From Streptomyces sp. S.PB5 (GTDB lineage Bacteria; Actinomycetota; Actinomycetes; Streptomycetales; Streptomycetaceae), in NCBI RefSeq assembly GCF_030403745.1, contig NZ_JAQMWP010000012.1, positions 124,001 through 188,000 on the forward strand: a stretch of 64,000 bases of DNA, in the 5' to 3' direction. This document shows, piece by piece, positions 1-7,309 of the stretch. Each line of letters begins with the position of its first letter. The first letter of the stretch is position 1. The position numbers were made by a program, and so were the translations under genes. The notes under the pieces were generated by a model. It ran no database searches. It was given only the letters and a program-made list of their open reading frames with translations, and was not told the DNA's origin.

Positions 1-224
1 GTTGGGAGGGAGCCACCACCCGCCTGCGCCATCCACAGGTGGGCGAGCTGCATCTGCGCCGCGAGAAGCTGGCCATCACCGGCTCCGACGGGCTGCTCCT
101 CGTCGTCCACCACGCGGAACCCGGCACGCCCTCCGCTACTGCACTCGCCCTGCTCGGCTCCCTGTCTGCCACTGAACAAGAGGTCACAGGGGCACCCCAC
201 ACAGGAAGCGGCCCGGGCCGCTGA
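1..224 (+). CDS. C-terminal end of an XRE-family regulator with MmyB-like ligand-binding domain (partial)
   Basis: The frame is open from the left edge of the window and stops at TGA 222-224, so the gene starts outside. About 73 residues are visible. The run VGELHLRREKLAI followed by GSDGLLLVVHHAEPG and a tail containing ALALLGSL matches the last part of the MmyB-type ligand-binding domain found behind an HTH in the numerous Streptomyces XRE regulators. A GTG at 39 could look like a start, but family similarity (RLRHPQ) continues upstream of it, so it is an internal Val. The HTH is not visible and no target can be inferred. Confidence 0.75.
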   Translation, partial: WEGATTRLRHPQVGELHLRREKLAITGSDGLLLVVHHAEPGTPSATALALLGSLSATEQEVTGAPHTGSGPGR

Positions 225-245
225 TACTGGCCCGGCATGGCCGGG
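207..245. terminator. Possible terminator hairpins after the XRE gene
   Basis: A 16-bp perfect palindrome, AGCGGCCCGGGCCGCT (207-222), overlaps the stop codon. It is followed by CCCGGC (231-236), a 3-base loop and GCCGGG (240-245). Stem-rich GC hairpins without a long U-tract are usual for streptomycete terminators, but GC palindromes are also frequent by chance here. Confidence 0.3.
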
Positions 246-354
246 ACAGTGCGGTGTCGTCGCCGACCGAGTGGCAGCCATGGCACTCGAAGAGGGACGG
301 GGGCAGTGCCGTGATCACGGCAGGTCATGCCACGGCGGACCAGAGCGCTTGGAG

Positions 355-1467
355 TCAGGGCGTGTCCGTGGCTGTCAGGACGAAGTCCGCACGGGCTGAT
401 TCGACTCCGTTGATCTGCAGAGAGATCGCGTGAGTTCCGGGGTGGTAGCGGCGGGTTGTGATCGGCCGGAACGAGTGCTCCCGCGCCACCTGGATCTGTT
501 CGCCCGGTGCGAGGGTGCGGGTGGTGAGTTTGAAGGTCTTGCCGGTCTGGCCGCCGTTGGCCTTGCGGTGGTGCACGATGTAGTCGATGGCCAGTCGTGT
601 CTCGGTGTCACGGGTGTTGCGGATGGAGGCGGTGAAGCGGACGCTCCCGCCGAGCGGGACGGTGGTGTGGTCCAGGTGAGGTCCGTCGACCTCCACCGTC
701 GCGGGGGCGAAGCCGAGCAGGTCCAGGGCTTTGGGGTGGCCGCGTTTGACGAGGGTGCGCAGCCCGTGGCGCACGAGGCGTTCGGTGGCCGCGTCGGATG
801 CGTCCAGCCAGCGGCGGGCGGTGTCCACGACGAGGTCGGGATGGTCCCGGCTGAGGTCGTTGAGATGGTTGGCGACCGAGCGGCGCACGTAGTCGCTCTC
901 GTCGCGGTAGAGCGCGTCCAGGATGGGCACGGTCGCTCCGGGACGGGCCTGGATGTCCGGCACCCGTACCGCCCAGGGAAGGTAGGGGCGGGTCCCCTCG
1001 GAGGCGAGCCTGCGCACGTGCGCGTCGGCCGAGCCGGTCCAGTCGCTGATGATGTCCAGGGCTCGGTCGAGGTCGTGCCGCAGCAGCGTCCTGATGGCGA
1101 ACTCTGAGGTGAGACGGCCGGTGAGGTCGGCGAGGAGCGCCATCGCATCGTCGAAGGCTGCGGTGGTGTCCTCCTGGACCGCGCGGGTGGCGATCGCGCT
1201 GGTGACCGGCCAGATCAGCCATCCGGTGAAGTCCGCGGTGCTGTCCCGGGCGGTGCGTACGGTCCGGGCCAACGCGGCGTAGTCGCCGGGCAGGTCCGCC
1301 AGCAGGGCATCGCGCAGCAGGTCGGCGCGTTCCCGGAGGGACAGCGGGGTGATCTGGTGTGGCGCTGCGCGCAGGGACGTGAGGTCGGCGTCCGGGGCGG
1401 CGGTCTCAACGGCGCGTAGAAGGCTTTCGACGGCGCGGCGGCCGATGAGTTCGTCGGCGGATGGCAT
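355..1467 (-). CDS. DNA alkylation repair protein (AlkD-like HEAT-repeat family)
   Basis: A 370-residue protein of the HEAT-repeat DNA alkylation repair type, a family that removes bulky or cationic alkylated bases without base flipping. Helical repeats fill roughly residues 40-260 (for example SVANHLNDLSRDHPDLVV and RHGLRTLVKRGHPKAL). The last ~100 residues read as a beta-rich domain (VRFTASIRNT, QVAREHSF) that AlkD itself lacks but related actinobacterial proteins have. The start at 1467 is chosen because ATG is preceded by a GGAAGAG-type ribosome site; the frame stays open 40 codons further but that part is proline/serine noise. It stands alone between an XRE remnant and a TetR gene. Confidence 0.75.
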   Translation of the reverse strand: MPSADELIGRRAVESLLRAVETAAPDADLTSLRAAPHQITPLSLRERADLLRDALLADLPGDYAALARTVRTARDSTADFTGWLIWPVTSAIATRAVQEDTTAAFDDAMALLADLTGRLTSEFAIRTLLRHDLDRALDIISDWTGSADAHVRRLASEGTRPYLPWAVRVPDIQARPGATVPILDALYRDESDYVRRSVANHLNDLSRDHPDLVVDTARRWLDASDAATERLVRHGLRTLVKRGHPKALDLLGFAPATVEVDGPHLDHTTVPLGGSVRFTASIRNTRDTETRLAIDYIVHHRKANGGQTGKTFKLTTRTLAPGEQIQVAREHSFRPITTRRYHPGTHAISLQINGVESARADFVLTATDTP

Positions 1468-1736
1468 GCGGTCTCTTCCGTCATGTGAGGTGGTGCAGCA
1501 CGGTGGTGAGCTGCCAGCTGACGCTACTGCGGCCGATCGTGGCCTGCACGGGCTTGTCGGCTGTCTCGCCGGTGATATCGGCGCCACGGCCCCCGCGCTC
1601 GTGGACGAGCGAGCCGCTCCGGCATGGGAGCGGGGGCGGTCGTTCTCGGCCGGTGCGCCACGGGCGGCAGGCCGTTTGAGGTGTGTGACTCCCTGTGCCG
1701 TCGTGACCGCGGCGTAACGGCCGGGCGCCCTACGGC

Positions 1737-2450
1737 TCAGGTGCGGCGGGCCTCATGCTCCGTCCTCGCCCGGACCGTGTCGATGACCGCCTGGACGGCC
1801 GTGACGAAGTTCTGAGGGTCGTCCAGGCTCACGAAACGGGGCGCGACCCGCGCGATGTTGGGGTATTTGTCCGGCGGCAGCGTGAGGTAGTCCGTCTTCC
1901 AGGCGCGCAGGTCGGCGTCCCGGAGTTCTGGGGACAGCGCGGCCAGGCTCGCGTCCATGGCGCTGTAGGCCAGTACCAGGTCGGCGAAGACCCGGTAGTA
2001 GCGGGCGGCTTCGGTGTCGTCGAGGCCGGCCCGGCGCATGCAGTCGAGTTTGCGTTCCACGGACCGGAACTCGTTCTCCCGCCGGGCGGTGCGCGCGGCG
2101 GCCAGGGCCCCTACCCGGGGATGGCGGAGAAACGCCTCGTGGGTGTGGATCGCGATCTGCATGAGGTCGTGGGCCCAGTCGTCCGTGGGCGGCGGGATGT
2201 CGGCGAGTGCCTCCTCGTGCAGGGCGTCGATGAGTGCCAGCAGGAGTTCGTCCTTGTTGCGGAAGTGCCGGTAGATCGCCGTCGGATGGGCGGACAGCTC
2301 GCGGCCGAGGGCCTGGAACGTCAGCTTCTCCATCCCGGAGGAGTCCGCGACCCGGAAGGCGGCCTGGATGATCAGCTCCTGGCTCAGGGTGCCCCGCGGC
2401 AGGCGGTTCCGGCTCGCCCTCCTGGGCGTCCTGGCACTGCTGTCGGTCAT
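1737..2450 (-). CDS. TetR/AcrR-family transcriptional regulator
   Basis: A 237-residue one-component repressor. The N-terminal HTH lies at about residues 20-65 (ELIIQAAFRVADSSG, then ALGRELSAHPTAIYRHFRNK), the classic TetR recognition-helix pattern. The C-terminal ~170 residues are the ligand/dimer domain and give no clear ligand hint. The ATG at 2450 has a strong GGAAGGA site directly upstream and is preferred to the upstream in-frame start at 2498. It lies tail-to-head behind the gamma-glutamyltransferase gene (52 bp gap), so it may be co-transcribed with it or be an independent regulator. Confidence 0.85.
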   Translation of the reverse strand: MTDSSARTPRRASRNRLPRGTLSQELIIQAAFRVADSSGMEKLTFQALGRELSAHPTAIYRHFRNKDELLLALIDALHEEALADIPPPTDDWAHDLMQIAIHTHEAFLRHPRVGALAAARTARRENEFRSVERKLDCMRRAGLDDTEAARYYRVFADLVLAYSAMDASLAALSPELRDADLRAWKTDYLTLPPDKYPNIARVAPRFVSLDDPQNFVTAVQAVIDTVRARTEHEARRT

Positions 2451-2502
2451 GCTTCCTTCCCCACGTCGATCGCTCCCATGATCGTGTACCCGGGCCATGG
2501 TG

Positions 2503-4119
2503 TCAGCCGGCCACCGCCGAACCGTCCGCGCGCGGATCGGTGGCCGCCGCCAGGTGTGGCCTGCCGTCCCCGGTTACACGCCGGACCAGCTGGCCGTGGC
2601 CCACCCCGTCGTCGTTCGCGCCGAGCGACCCGACGGTGAAGCCCGCCCCCTCGATCGCGTGGACGCCGGCGACAGGGACGTCCCGCTCGGTGCTGACGAC
2701 GCCCGCGCCGGTCGTCACCCCCGCCTCCATGGCCCCGAGGACCCAGCGTGGCACCGACACGGCGTGTTCGGGAGCGGAACCGGCGGCGAGGTGCAGGGCC
2801 ATGTGGGTGTGCACCTGGGGTTGCGCGCGTCCGCCCATGGCGCCGTGCGCGCCGACGAGTTCGCCCCCTTCGCGGACCAGGACCGGCATGAGCGTGTGCA
2901 GCGGCCGCTTCCCGCCGGCCAGGCGGTTGGGCGAGGCGGGGTCGAGGGAGAACGAGGCGCCCCGGTTGTGCAGGACGATCCCGGTGCCGGGGTCGAGCAC
3001 GGCGGCGCCGAAACTGTGGAAGACGCTCTGGATCAGGGAGACCCAGGTGCCGTCCGCATCGGCCACCACCACCGCGACGGTGTCACCGGTCGCCTTGCGC
3101 CGGGCGAGCAGGTCGACAGCCGTGCCTGCCAGGGCGTGTTCGGCGATGTGCCGCGCGTACGCGTCGGACAGCAGATGCTCGACCGGGGCCTCGCTCCACT
3201 CCGGATCGGCGCAGTGGCGGTCGCGGTCCCCGGCGGTCCAGGCGAGCACCGAGGCGACCAGGCCGGCCTCGCGGCCCAGCGGGTCGAGCGGCCCCCGGGC
3301 GGCGCGGGCCACGTCGAGTGCCTTGAGGCCCTGGAGGAAGTACAGGCCCTGGGAGTTGGCTCCGGCCGACAGGTACTCGACTCCGTCGTACTGTGCGGCG
3401 AGTGCGGGGGAGAGCTCCACGGTGTGTGCGGCGAAATCCTCGTCCGTCATCGCGGAGCCCTGTGAGGCGAGCAGCTTCACCAGGCTCGCGCCGACCTCTC
3501 CGCCGTACATCGCGGCGGGGCCCTCCGAGCCGATCAGGGCCAGGGAGCGGGCGAGGTGGGGCTGGCACAGCGTCTGTCCGGCCGTGAGGACCTCGCCGTC
3601 GGCGAAGAACACGCCCCGCATGCCGGGGTCACGCGCCAAGCGGGCGCTCTCGCGGGCGAGATCGTGGGCGAGTCCGGGGGCCACGGGCACCCCGTCGCGG
3701 GCGGCGGCCTCGGCGGGTGCGAGCGCGGAGGCGAGCGAGCGGGTGCCCCACATGTCGGCGAGGGTGGCCCATCCGCCGACCGCGCCGGGGACCGTGACCG
3801 GCAGGGCGCCGAGCACGGGCATCAGATCGTGCGCGGCGGTCAGCGACTCCACGTCGACCGCGCGTGGGGAGCGGCCGCTGGCGTTGACACAGCGGACGTC
3901 GCCGTCGGGGGTGCCCACCAGGGCCAGCAGGTCGCCGCCGACGGAGCACTGGTTGGGGTAGACCACCGTCAGCATGGCGGCGGCGGCGAGCGCCGCGTCG
4001 ACCGCGTTCCCGCCCTCGCGGAGTACGTCGGCAGCGGCCTCGCCGGCCGCGGCGTGCGGGGTCGCGACGGCCCAGCGCTCGCCACTCGCGGCAAGCTGAC
4101 GTTCGGTGAATGCGGACAT
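2503..4119 (-). CDS. Gamma-glutamyltransferase-family N-terminal-nucleophile hydrolase
   Basis: A 538-residue GGT-family enzyme, autoproteolytically split into two chains in characterised members, with the new N-terminal Thr as nucleophile. The likely nucleophile is Thr347 in GDTVAVVVADADG, followed by VSLIQSVFHSFGAAV and PGTGIVLHNRG, all in the expected order. The N-terminal region shows the hallmark EGGNAVDAALAAA. No clear signal peptide is visible, so a cytosolic role or an oxamate-amidohydrolase-like role is possible besides classic glutamyl transfer. The start at 4119 is supported by GGAAAGGAAACG. It is transcribed divergently from an amino-acid ABC importer, which suggests amino-acid or peptide nitrogen salvage. 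Confidence 0.8.
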   Translation of the reverse strand: MSAFTERQLAASGERWAVATPHAAAGEAAADVLREGGNAVDAALAAAAMLTVVYPNQCSVGGDLLALVGTPDGDVRCVNASGRSPRAVDVESLTAAHDLMPVLGALPVTVPGAVGGWATLADMWGTRSLASALAPAEAAARDGVPVAPGLAHDLARESARLARDPGMRGVFFADGEVLTAGQTLCQPHLARSLALIGSEGPAAMYGGEVGASLVKLLASQGSAMTDEDFAAHTVELSPALAAQYDGVEYLSAGANSQGLYFLQGLKALDVARAARGPLDPLGREAGLVASVLAWTAGDRDRHCADPEWSEAPVEHLLSDAYARHIAEHALAGTAVDLLARRKATGDTVAVVVADADGTWVSLIQSVFHSFGAAVLDPGTGIVLHNRGASFSLDPASPNRLAGGKRPLHTLMPVLVREGGELVGAHGAMGGRAQPQVHTHMALHLAAGSAPEHAVSVPRWVLGAMEAGVTTGAGVVSTERDVPVAGVHAIEGAGFTVGSLGANDDGVGHGQLVRRVTGDGRPHLAAATDPRADGSAVAG

Positions 4120-4189
4120 CGTTTCCTTTCCGACTGCACCGGGCCACTGGTGAACAGGCCTCATTGACGGCCGCGTTACACGGAACTTC

Positions 4190-4219
4190 TTGACACTTCA
4201 AGAGCGGCGGGCCTAGCTT
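4190..4219 (+). promoter_or_regulatory. HrdB-like promoter for the amino-acid importer
   Basis: TTGACA (4190-4195), an 18-base spacer and TAGCTT (4214-4219) fit the streptomycete vegetative consensus. Transcription would begin near 4226, about 75 bases before the lipoprotein gene. Confidence 0.5.
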
Positions 4220-4225
4220 CCCTGG

Positions 4226-4248
4226 CATAGTCAACGTCATCGACTATG
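4226..4248. promoter_or_regulatory. Inverted repeat, probable operator over the predicted transcription start
   Basis: CATAGTC (4226-4232) and GACTATG (4242-4248) form perfect 7-base arms around a 9-base spacer, just downstream of the predicted -10 box. Position and symmetry suggest a repressor site controlling the importer and perhaps the divergent GGT gene. The cognate regulator is not identified; the nearby TetR (1737-2450) is one candidate. Confidence 0.45.
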
Positions 4249-4300
4249 GCATTGACTTATATCACCCTGCAACAGCGCAATTCCCTAAAGGGGTTCGGAA

Positions 4301-5173
4301 ATGGCCTGGTCGCCCGCCTTCTCCCGCCGATCGATATCCGTACTGGCAGGGACCACCGCCGTGGCCGCCCTGGCCCTCACCGGATGCTCCGCGGACTCCG
4401 GTAGCGCCGACGCCGCCCCGGCCGCCGCGTCGGTCAAACTGCCGACAGGCGCGCTCATGAAAGAGGGTCACATCACCTACTGCGCCGACATCAGCGCGCC
4501 GCCGCTGAGCTATTACGACGCCTCGCAGAAGGCGGTGGGCGCCGAGATCGAGCTCGGCGACGCGCTGGCCGCCCAGCTCGGGGTCCGGGCGGACTGGGCC
4601 AACACCAGCTTCAGCGGGATCATCCCGGCGCTGCAGGCCAAGCAGTGCGACGCGATCGTCAGCCAGCTCTACATCAAGCCCGAGCGGGAGAAGGTCGTCG
4701 ACTTCGTCCCGTACATGTACGCCGCCAACACCCTCGTCGTGGCCGCCGGGAACGCCGACAAGATCAAGGGCCCGGACGACCTGTGCGGCAGGAAAGCGGC
4801 CGGGCAGACGGGCACGACCGCCGCCCAGTACCTCGCCGACCAGTCCGCGAAGTGCGAGGCGGCCGGAAAGGGGAAGATCGACATCCGGCTGTTCACCAAG
4901 GACAGCGACGCTCTTCAGCAGCTGCGGCTGGGACTGGTCGACGTCTACAGCTCGACGCTGGAGACCGCCGCCTACGTGCAGAAGCAGCAGCCCGGGGCAT
5001 TCGCCCTGGTCGGTCGGCCGTTCAACCGCATCAAGGTGGGAGCCGCGACCCGCAAGGGCGACACGGCCCTGCACGACGGGCTCGTCAAGGCGCTGGCCGC
5101 GGTACGCAAGAGCGGCACGTACGACGAGATCCTCAAGAAGTGGAACCTGACCGGCGACAGCATCGCCGACTGA
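4301..5173 (+). CDS. Amino-acid ABC transporter substrate-binding lipoprotein (family 3)
   Basis: A 290-residue periplasmic-binding-protein-type lipoprotein. An arginine-bearing signal peptide ends in the lipobox LTGC at about residue 30, so the mature protein should be anchored to the outer face of the membrane. The body follows the polar amino-acid-binding fold (PPLSYYDASQKAVGAEIELG, then IVSQLYIKPEREKVVDFVPY, then GTTAAQYL). RBS AAAGGGG precedes the ATG. It is the first gene of an importer operon with the permease at 5205 and a broken ATPase at 6052. The exact ligand cannot be read from sequence. Confidence 0.88.
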   Translation: MAWSPAFSRRSISVLAGTTAVAALALTGCSADSGSADAAPAAASVKLPTGALMKEGHITYCADISAPPLSYYDASQKAVGAEIELGDALAAQLGVRADWANTSFSGIIPALQAKQCDAIVSQLYIKPEREKVVDFVPYMYAANTLVVAAGNADKIKGPDDLCGRKAAGQTGTTAAQYLADQSAKCEAAGKGKIDIRLFTKDSDALQQLRLGLVDVYSSTLETAAYVQKQQPGAFALVGRPFNRIKVGAATRKGDTALHDGLVKALAAVRKSGTYDEILKKWNLTGDSIAD

Positions 5174-5204
5174 CGTCGCGGCAGGCGTGCAGAGAGAGAC
5201 CCAC

Positions 5205-6050
5205 GTGACCCACGCACCCGTGCTCGCCGACGCAAGTCAGCCGGTCGGTTTCGACTGGCCGTTCTTCTGGCACTACCTGACCTCGCCGGCCGGCGTGTTC
5301 CTCGAAGGACTCTGGCGCACCGTCTACATCTCCGTCGTGGCCCAACTCCTCGGCGTGCTCCTGGGGTTCGCCCTCGCGCTGGCCCAGCGCAGCCGCTTCG
5401 CCCCGCTGCGCTGGGGCTCGGGGACCTACGTCTGGCTGGTCCGCGGCACGCCCCTGCTCGTCCAGCTCGTCCTCGTCTACAACGGCCTCGCCGCAGCGGG
5501 CGTCTACCGCTTCGGCGACCTCCAGGTCGGCGGGCTCGTGCTCCTCGGCGTCGTACAGGCCGCCATCCTGACGCTGGCCCTGAACGAGGCTGCGTACATG
5601 GCCGAGATCTTCCGCGCGGCCCTCGACGCCATCGATCCCGGGCAGGCGGAGGCGGCACAGGCGCTGGGCATGACCCCGGCGATGACGATGCGGGTCGTGT
5701 TGCTGCCGCAGGCGATCCGGATCGTCGTTCCGCCACTGGGCAACGAGTTCAACCTGATGATGAAGTCGACGTCCATCCTGTCGGTCATCGGCCTGCAGGA
5801 GATGTTCCTGACCGCGCAGTCCATCAACTCGGCGACCTTCAAGACCTTCGAGATCTTCCTCGTCGTCGCCTGCTACTACCTCGCGCTGACGACGGTGTGG
5901 TCGTTCGTCCAGCGGTTCATCGAGCGCCGGCTCGCGGAACCCGGACCCGTCATCGAGACCCCGTCGCTGCGGGAGCGGCTCGCCGGCGGCGGGCTGCGCC
6001 GCACCGCCGTCCGCGAGGACACCACGCTCGCGGGCAAGGAGACACACTGA
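5205..6050 (+). CDS. Amino-acid ABC transporter permease
   Basis: A 281-residue inner-membrane permease of the His/Glu/Gln/Arg class with about five hydrophobic helices. The cytoplasmic EAA loop that docks the ATPase is present (EAAYMAEIFRAALDAI then GQAEAAQALGM). The GTG at 5205 is preferred over GTG 5187 because AGAGAGAG lies at proper distance before it. The gene is 31 bp from the lipoprotein stop. Its natural ATPase partner immediately downstream is a pseudogene, so import would need an ATPase encoded elsewhere. Confidence 0.88.
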   Translation: MTHAPVLADASQPVGFDWPFFWHYLTSPAGVFLEGLWRTVYISVVAQLLGVLLGFALALAQRSRFAPLRWGSGTYVWLVRGTPLLVQLVLVYNGLAAAGVYRFGDLQVGGLVLLGVVQAAILTLALNEAAYMAEIFRAALDAIDPGQAEAAQALGMTPAMTMRVVLLPQAIRIVVPPLGNEFNLMMKSTSILSVIGLQEMFLTAQSINSATFKTFEIFLVVACYYLALTTVWSFVQRFIERRLAEPGPVIETPSLRERLAGGGLRRTAVREDTTLAGKETH

Positions 6051-6051
6051 C

Positions 6052-6815
6052 ATGGACCCCCTCACGAAACACGACGGAAGCCCCAGGGCCACGCGTCCGC
6101 CGAAGCGGCCGATCCGTCGGCGGTGATGTCCGCCCGCGGGGTGGTCAAGCGCTTCGGCGACGCCCAGGTGCTGAACGGCATCTCCATGGACGTCCGGGCC
6201 CGCGAGATCGACGTGATGGTCAGCCGGTGGCCGCTCGGCGGTGGAGGAACGGCCGACGGTAGTGGCTGAACGCCGCCGCAACATCGGCTTCGTCTTCCAG
6301 CGCATCCATCCCTTCCCCCATCTGACCGCGCTCGACAACGTGGCCGCCGCGCCCACGAAGGTCCTCGGCATGCCGAAAGCCGCAGCCAGGTAGCAGGTGC
6401 AGGCGCTCCTCGCACGCGTGGGGCTGGAGCACAAGGTGCCGTCGCTCCCGTCGGCACTCCCCCTCCGGCGGCCTGCAGTTGGGGGTCCCCCTGGCCCTTA
6501 AGGGCCAGGGGGAGCGTCGCCATCGCCCGTGCCCTCGCCATGAAGCCGGAGCTGATGCTCTTCGACGAACCGACGAGCGCCCTCGGCCCCGAGATGGTCG
6601 GCGAGGTCATCGCCGTGATGAAGGAACGCGTCGACGACGGCATGACGGTGATCGTCGTCACCCACGAGATGGGGTTCGCCCGCTCGGCCGCGGACCGGCT
6701 GGTCATGTTCGACCAGGGCACCGTCCTGGAGGAAGGCCCTCCCGAGAAGTTCATGACCGACCCCGCCCACGAACGCACACGCGCCTTTCTGCGCCGTATC
6801 AACGAGAGCGGCTGA
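6052..6815 (+). pseudogene. Amino-acid ABC transporter ATPase, decayed
   Basis: Recognisable pieces of a polar-amino-acid ATPase lie in order in different frames. The start has its RBS kept (AAGGAG, ATG 6052). Then come GVVKRFGDAQVLNGISM, GFVFQRIHPFPHLTALDNV, an in-frame TAG at 6391-6393, QALLARVGLEHKV, the signature region shifted out of frame near 6460, and finally LMLFDEPTSALGP through GDQ-less IVVTHEMGFARSA to the normal end. Lesions seen: a frameshift at about 6090-6120, loss of the Walker A/P-loop segment (about 6205-6250), the TAG, a frameshift at about 6460, a ~37-bp palindromic insertion inside the signature motif, and D to G in the D-loop. The gene cannot make a working ATPase. Confidence 0.85.
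6486..6513. repeat. 28-bp perfect palindrome inserted in the ATPase pseudogene
   Basis: TCCCCCTGGCCCTT (6486-6499) is followed at once by its exact reverse complement (6500-6513). It sits precisely between the ctgcag of the LSGGLQ signature and the gtcgccatc that normally follows after CAG CGC, and is preceded by TTGGGGG. It resembles short G-rich hairpin repeats scattered in streptomycete genomes (recalled, not searched). Confidence 0.7.
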
Positions 6816-6905
6816 GCACGCGCGGCGCGGACACCGGTGCCGGGGTTGCGTGCCGCCCGTGAATTGCACCTCAAGTCGGCGTGAGGTTTTGGCAACTCCC
6901 CTTTG

Positions 6906-6927
6906 TTCCGGATGACTTCGTTCGGAA
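6906..6927. promoter_or_regulatory. Inverted repeat upstream of the Nit1C-type operon
   Basis: TTCCG (6906-6910) and CGGAA (6923-6927) flank a 12-base spacer, 77 bases before the first start codon of the operon. It is a candidate regulator site only: the arms are short. No clear GlnR box was seen in 6816-7003. Confidence 0.25.
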
Positions 6928-7003
6928 ATCCCCGAGGGCTGGAGTTGGTCTCCACGGACAGCGGCGAGGCCTCAAGACCTCGGCGCCCGGCATGGAGGCT
7001 GTC

Positions 7004-7309
7004 ATGCCCGAGATGTATTTTCATGTGCGCTGGCCCGATGGGGTTACGCAGCGCTGCTATTCCCCCTCCACGGTGGTCGAGGACTATTTCGTTCCCGGCA
7101 GCCAGTACGCACTTGCGGATTTCGTCGAGCGCAGCCGCACGGCACTCGGTATCGCGGGGGAGCGTGTGAAGGAGAAGTTCGGCTTCTTCTGTACCGGTGC
7201 CTCCGACCAGCTCGCTCAGATCGAGCGGACCGCCGCCGCGTACGCCGCCGTCAGCGATGCCAAGGTCACGGTCGAATCCCTGACCGGCGCCGACGGGAGC
7301 ACGCGGTGA
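7004..7309 (+). CDS. MSMEG_0570-family nitrogen-starvation-response small protein
   Basis: A 101-residue protein beginning MPEMYFHVRWPDG, with RCYSPSTVVEDYF and ADFVERSRTALGIAGERV, the pattern of the small MSMEG_0570 family that accompanies Nit1C clusters. No catalytic motif is evident and its molecular role is unknown. ATG 7004 with GGAGG five bases upstream is preferred to the longer in-frame start at 6881, whose extra 41 residues look non-coding. It is the first gene of the operon, and its stop overlaps the GTG of the flavoprotein gene (GTGA). Confidence 0.82.
   Translation: MPEMYFHVRWPDGVTQRCYSPSTVVEDYFVPGSQYALADFVERSRTALGIAGERVKEKFGFFCTGASDQLAQIERTAAAYAAVSDAKVTVESLTGADGSTR

Noticed and set aside
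6816..7003. GlnR box expected before a nitrogen-starvation operon
   Set aside because: I looked for GTnAC/GAAAC-type half-sites; none with correct spacing was convincing, so nitrogen control through GlnR is not claimed.
4262..7024. Long minus-strand open frames opposite the importer genes
   Set aside because: They mirror the codon bias of the plus-strand genes and show no recognisable protein segments.
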